Positions 60,313-64,000 of a stretch of DNA of 64,000 bases are shown here, one piece after another. The notes beneath the pieces were generated by a model. That model ran no database searches. It was given only the letters and a program-made list of their open reading frames with translations, and was not told the origin of the DNA. Made by a program: the position numbers and the translations under genes. Every line of letters begins with the position of its first letter. Position 1 is the first letter of the stretch. This DNA comes from Paracoccaceae bacterium (lineage in GTDB: Bacteria; Pseudomonadota; Alphaproteobacteria; Rhodobacterales; Rhodobacteraceae), in NCBI GenBank assembly GCA_017854585.1, contig JAFMHK010000007.1:1-64000 (forward strand), read 5' to 3'.

Positions 60313-62670
60313 ATGTTGTTTGGACTTGATGGAGTCGAGGTCGGCCTGATCATCGTATTCCTGTGCCTGTTTGGCGGGATCATGACGGGATTTCCGGTGG
60401 CGTTTGCCATCGGCGGTTCCGCTGTCATTTCATTCGGGATCATCGCGGCGCTTGATAGCGCAGGCATCTTGATACACGAGGCGATCGATACTTCATCCGC
60501 AGAATACGCCTCACTGGTGGCGGAAGGTGTGGTGCGGGAAAGCATCTCGCTGTTCCGATATCCCGATTTGCCCCGTATCGAGGAAGCCTTGTTCCCCGGT
60601 GGTTGGGAGCAGGCACTTGACCGAAATCTGGGCTTCATCGTCAACCGCATGAACGAGCGTGTGATTGCGGGCCAGTCCATCGAGACCCTGTTGGCTGTTC
60701 TGATGTTCGTGATGATGGGCATCACGCTGGAACGCTCCAAGATCGCCAACGATCTTTTGACGACCATGGCACGGGTTTTTGGCCCCTTGCCGGGCGGTCT
60801 GGCCGTATCGATTGTTCTGGTTGGGGCATTCTTGGCGGCATCCACCGGCATTGTCGGGGCGACGGTTGTGACAATGGGCCTGTTGGCCTTGCCCACGATG
60901 CTTCGCAACAATTACTCTCCGGAGTTGGCGACCGGCGTGATCGCGGCGTCAGGTACGTTGGGCCAGATCATCCCGCCGTCGATCGTGATTGTCTTGCTTG
61001 GAACGTTGTCTGGCGACCTTTACGCAACGGGTCAGGAAACCCGTGCGCAGTTGGCCGGGTGTCGCGATGCGCTGACCTTCCTCGGGGAACCGGCGGTCTT
61101 GTCAGTCGGAACGTTGTTTCAGGCGGCACTGCTGCCCGGTATCTTCCTTGCATTCCTCTATGGCGCCTACGCGTTCGGTTTTGCGCTTCTGAACCCGACC
61201 AAGGCGCCTGCGGTCATCATCGAGGGCGGCGAACGTGGCGAGGTCATCACCCGGAGGGAGGGCCTGACATGGTTCCTTGCGGTACCTATCTTGCTGATCG
61301 GGGCGGTTATCCTGGGCGCGAATGCCAACATTGTCGGAAGCCAGACCATCGTGGTCTCCGATTACAGCGAAGCAGGTCAGACCGCATCGCTTCGCACCAA
61401 CGTGTCCGAATCCTGTCAGGCATCGATGATCGATCTGCACGGGCAAGAAGCATGGGATGCGGCAATCGCCGAACAATCCGCCATCGAGGCGGCCGGCGGC
61501 GTGCAGCAGTCGCATATCCGGAGCGAGGAAGAACTGATCGAAGCACGTGCCGCAGCCCTTGAGGCTGCCGCGCCGATCGGTTCCGGCGTGGCAACCATGT
61601 TCGTTCTGCTCGCCTTGGTTCTGACCACGGCGCGCGGTGTGTCACCGGGTTCGGCCCCGGCACCACTTCTGGTGGGCGGGCTTGGCGTGATGCTGGCGTT
61701 TATCTTCGATATCCTTTTGGTCACACCGGAAAGCAGTTCGGGGGCGACCTTCTCGATTATGGCGGTGCCGTTCGGGATGACGCTTTATGGCTGTTGGCAC
61801 GCGTTAGGCCGCTTGTCTAAGAACGAGTTGTTGCGCGTGGTTTTCCCGCCGCTGGTGCTGATCGTTGCCGTGCTTGGGTCAATCCTTGGCGGCATCACCA
61901 ATCCGACGCCTGCAGCTGCATTGGGTGCCGGCGGCGCGATCATGCTGGCTGCGTATCGCAAACTGCGCGAGACGGACAAGTCGCCCAAGATCATCCTGCT
62001 GGCCAGCTTTTCGCTTGTCATCATGATCCTTGTGGGCATCAACTTTGACCTGCGCGTCACGCGGACAAGTGTGCCAGCCGAAGATTGGGTCGCATACCTC
62101 GTCGCGCAGGGCTGCTATCACTTCGCCTTCTTCGGGTTGTTGTTTGCCTGCTGGGTCTTGTTCAAGAACGGCGTCCTAACGCCTGTGGTCCGAGAAACCG
62201 CCAAGGTGACATCAATGGTGTTCACGATCTTGATCGGGTCTCAGGTATTGAACTTGGTGGTGATCTCGTTCGGCGGAGAACACTATATCCAGCAGTTCTT
62301 GCGGTCGTTCGACAACGAGATGGTTGTTTTCCTGATCGTGATGCTGGTGCTGTTCATCCTCGGATTTGTGCTCGACTTCCTCGAGATCATCTACATCGTG
62401 ATCCCGATTGTCGGGCCGGTCATTTACGGCGGCACGATGGATCCGAAATGGGTGACGATCATGATCGCGGTGAACCTGCAAACCTCGTTCCTGACGCCTC
62501 CGTTCGGCTTCGCGCTGTTCTACTTGCGTGGGGTTGCCCCAGCGTCGGTCACCACGGGCCACATCTACCGTGGTGTGATACCGTTCGTGATGATCCAGGT
62601 GCTTGGTCTGGCCATCTTGTGGTGGTTCCCGGGCATCGTGACGATCGTGCCGGATCTGCTGCCCAACTAA
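60313..62670 (+). CDS. TRAP transporter large permease, strongly enlarged (TakM-like)
   Basis: 785 residues, nearly twice the usual 430. DctM core segments are present ('[20 protein letters not shown]', 'FVMMGITLERSKIANDLL', 'ASTGIVGATVVTMGLLALP', 'GVIAASGTLGQIIPPSIVIV', 'FLEIIYIVIPIVGPVIYGG', 'NLQTSFLTPPFGFALFYL'). Two soluble inserts stand out: about residues 50-115, and about 350-420 rich in Glu/Ala, the latter followed by some seven extra helices before the conserved C-terminal part. GGGGAA-type ribosome site. Confidence 0.9.
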   Translation: MLFGLDGVEVGLIIVFLCLFGGIMTGFPVAFAIGGSAVISFGIIAALDSAGILIHEAIDTSSAEYASLVAEGVVRESISLFRYPDLPRIEEALFPGGWEQALDRNLGFIVNRMNERVIAGQSIETLLAVLMFVMMGITLERSKIANDLLTTMARVFGPLPGGLAVSIVLVGAFLAASTGIVGATVVTMGLLALPTMLRNNYSPELATGVIAASGTLGQIIPPSIVIVLLGTLSGDLYATGQETRAQLAGCRDALTFLGEPAVLSVGTLFQAALLPGIFLAFLYGAYAFGFALLNPTKAPAVIIEGGERGEVITRREGLTWFLAVPILLIGAVILGANANIVGSQTIVVSDYSEAGQTASLRTNVSESCQASMIDLHGQEAWDAAIAEQSAIEAAGGVQQSHIRSEEELIEARAAALEAAAPIGSGVATMFVLLALVLTTARGVSPGSAPAPLLVGGLGVMLAFIFDILLVTPESSSGATFSIMAVPFGMTLYGCWHALGRLSKNELLRVVFPPLVLIVAVLGSILGGITNPTPAAALGAGGAIMLAAYRKLRETDKSPKIILLASFSLVIMILVGINFDLRVTRTSVPAEDWVAYLVAQGCYHFAFFGLLFACWVLFKNGVLTPVVRETAKVTSMVFTILIGSQVLNLVVISFGGEHYIQQFLRSFDNEMVVFLIVMLVLFILGFVLDFLEIIYIVIPIVGPVIYGGTMDPKWVTIMIAVNLQTSFLTPPFGFALFYLRGVAPASVTTGHIYRGVIPFVMIQVLGLAILWWFPGIVTIVPDLLPN

Positions 62671-62693
62671 CGGCAGCGCCTGGCGACACACAC

Positions 62694-62730
62694 AAAAAAG
62701 GCCCCGGAAACACAGGTTTCCGGGGCCTTT
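62694..62730. terminator. Bidirectional terminator
   Basis: AAAGGCCCCGGAAAC and GTTTCCGGGGCCTTT form a perfect 15-base-pair stem with a 4-base loop. An A6 run on the left and T3 on the right serve both the TRAP operon and the convergent ABC transporter gene. Confidence 0.93.
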
Positions 62731-62750
62731 CTGTCTCTGGACCGATGCGG

Positions 62751-64000
62751 TTATTCAGCGGCGGTCTTGATCACTGGTTCCATTCCCATCAGGATATCCT
62801 CTGCGAGGTGGCATTTCACCTGATGTCCCGCAGCGAGGGTCCGCATCGGCGGAACTTCCGTATCGCACAGATTGCCGGGCACCTCGGTCTTCCAGCGGCA
62901 GCGCGTCTGGAACGGGCAACCTGACGGCGGGTTCATTGCCGAAGGAATGTCCCCCTCCAGCACGATCCGTTTTTTCTGAACGCTGGTGTCGGCGATCGGG
63001 ACGGCTGACAGCAGCGCCTCGGTATAGGGATGATAGGGGGGCGAGAATACCTGATCCGTTGTCCCGATCTCCACCACATGGCCGAGATACATCACCATCA
63101 CGCGGTCAGAAAGATAGCGCACAATACTGAGATCGTGACTGATGAAGAGCAGTGTGGTTTTCTCGGTCCGCTGGATTTCCATGAGCAAGTCAGTGACGGC
63201 GGCCTGAACGGACACGTCGAGGGCACTGACGGGTTCATCGGCAACCACGATACGTGCGCCACCCGCAAAGGCCCGGGCAATCCCGACGCGCTGTTTTTGG
63301 CCACCCGACAATTGGCGCGGCATGCGGTCCGCAAAGGCGCGAGGAAGCTTCACCAGATCCAGCAATTCCAGCATCCGGGTCCGGCGGGCGGCGTCATCAG
63401 CACCGATCTTGAACACTTCTAGCGCGCGGATGATCTGTCGACCGACGGTCATGGACGGGTTCAGCGTGTCGAATGGATTCTGGAAGACCATCTGAATGGA
63501 TGAGATGGTCTTGGTATCTCGGTTCTGAATCTCGACCTGCTCGATTGACTTGTTGTCGAGGAGGACCGAGCCCTCGGTCGCCGTTTCAAGCCCCATCAGC
63601 ACCTTGGCAAGCGTTGACTTGCCGCAGCCGGATTCGCCGACGATGGCCAGCGTCTCGGACTCGCGCGCTTCGAAACTGACGGTTTCATTCGCCTTGACGA
63701 CTTTTGTCGCCGAGCCGCCGAACATCTTGTTGGCCGAAACCTCGTAGTATTTCTTGAGGTTATCGACCTTGAGGACAACATCGCCCACGGTCGATTTCTC
63801 TTGCTTGACGGCTGCGGCAATCGGCGCGTGCCAATCAATTTCCTGAAACTTGAGGCAGCGGGTGGCGTGGCGATCATTGCCGGGCACCTGCGCCATCATG
63901 ATCGGTCCGGCATCGCAGCGACCGGCCTCGAAATAATCGCAGCGGGGGCCGAAATTGCAGCCGTTGGGCCGCTCATGGGGGAGGGGGAAGTTGCCGGGAA
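62751..64000 (-). CDS. Peptide ABC transporter ATP-binding protein, double ATPase, 5' part outside the window
   Basis: The visible 416 residues begin in the end of a first ATPase unit: the oligopeptide-transporter C-terminal motif 'NGCNFGPRCDYFEAGRC' and a later Cys. A second, complete DppF/OppF-type ATPase follows: Walker A GESGCGKST, Q-loop 'QMVFQNPFDTLNP', signature 'QLSGGQKQRVGIARAF', Walker B 'IVVADEPVSALDV' and 'FISHDLS' with the switch His. It ends with another cysteine-rich tail (GCPFQTRC...LC). Hence a fused YejF/GsiA-like subunit for dipeptide or oligopeptide uptake. An internal ATG near 63899 is not the true start. Confidence 0.92.
   Translation of the reverse strand, partial: PGNFPLPHERPNGCNFGPRCDYFEAGRCDAGPIMMAQVPGNDRHATRCLKFQEIDWHAPIAAAVKQEKSTVGDVVLKVDNLKKYYEVSANKMFGGSATKVVKANETVSFEARESETLAIVGESGCGKSTLAKVLMGLETATEGSVLLDNKSIEQVEIQNRDTKTISSIQMVFQNPFDTLNPSMTVGRQIIRALEVFKIGADDAARRTRMLELLDLVKLPRAFADRMPRQLSGGQKQRVGIARAFAGGARIVVADEPVSALDVSVQAAVTDLLMEIQRTEKTTLLFISHDLSIVRYLSDRVMVMYLGHVVEIGTTDQVFSPPYHPYTEALLSAVPIADTSVQKKRIVLEGDIPSAMNPPSGCPFQTRCRWKTEVPGNLCDTEVPPMRTLAAGHQVKCHLAEDILMGMEPVIKTAAE

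Overview
The window looks like chromosomal core DNA from an alphaproteobacterium of the Rhodobacteraceae (Roseobacter group). The evidence is a ctrA gene next to a sciP-type gene, an Usg-family protein, GluQ-RS, two tripartite TRAP transporters (one of the R. sphaeroides TakP type), a Fur/Mur-type regulator without the usual cysteines, LexA sites of the alphaproteobacterial GTTC-N7-GTTC type, and high GC throughout. I see no insertion sequence, prophage, CRISPR array, rRNA or broken gene. Genes are tightly packed and many are joined by 4-base ATGA/GTGA overlaps.

Layout. 1-8.3 kb: 3' part of tRNA-Asp(GUC), a secreted unknown protein, mnmA, sciP, ctrA, ligA-recG, and a 40-residue membrane peptide gene behind a putative LexA site. 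8.4-16.3 kb: a SufU-like protein, hisI, an operon trmFO-methyltransferase-gluQ with a membrane protein upstream, gyrA and usg. 16.3-20 kb: arginase-ornithine cyclodeaminase with a divergent Lrp-type regulator, dsbB and a DedA-like protein. 20-24.4 kb: TRAP transporter 1 with an FAD hydroxylase gene between binding protein and permease. 24.4-34.9 kb: a cupin, enolase, two EamA transporters, a SnoaL-like protein, fur/mur, an EEP-fold hydrolase, a DUF2238-like membrane protein, selO, a nucleoside hydrolase and citrate synthase. 35-50.6 kb: gltX, comEC, lexA, the cluster trpGDC-moaC-moeA, a divergent polysaccharide deacetylase, ppiD-trpE, an aminotransferase and ssb. 50.7-57.8 kb: a lytic transglycosylase, a Rieske oxygenase with a small overlapping gene, an ECF sigma factor, an EF-hand protein, and an ilv operon (ilvB, lipocalin-like gene, ilvN, exported unknown) behind a leader-peptide attenuator. 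58-64 kb: a TakPQM-like TRAP transporter with enlarged membrane subunits, and part of a double-ATPase peptide ABC transporter gene.

How the genes fit together. Several genes serve tRNA decoding (mnmA, trmFO, gluQ, gltX and tRNA-Asp itself). Others serve DNA replication and repair (ligA, recG, gyrA, ssb, lexA) and cell-cycle control (sciP, ctrA). The LexA-type GTTC arrays upstream of lexA and of the 40-residue peptide suggest a local SOS link. Amino-acid synthesis is covered by trp, ilv and hisI. Arginine is degraded through arginase and ornithine cyclodeaminase, probably under the Lrp-type regulator.

The two observations I consider most worth following are the SOS-box-controlled 40-aa membrane peptide (8.06-8.26 kb), which resembles SOS-induced division inhibitors in size and layout, and the ilvB leader peptide and attenuator (57.65-57.81 kb).
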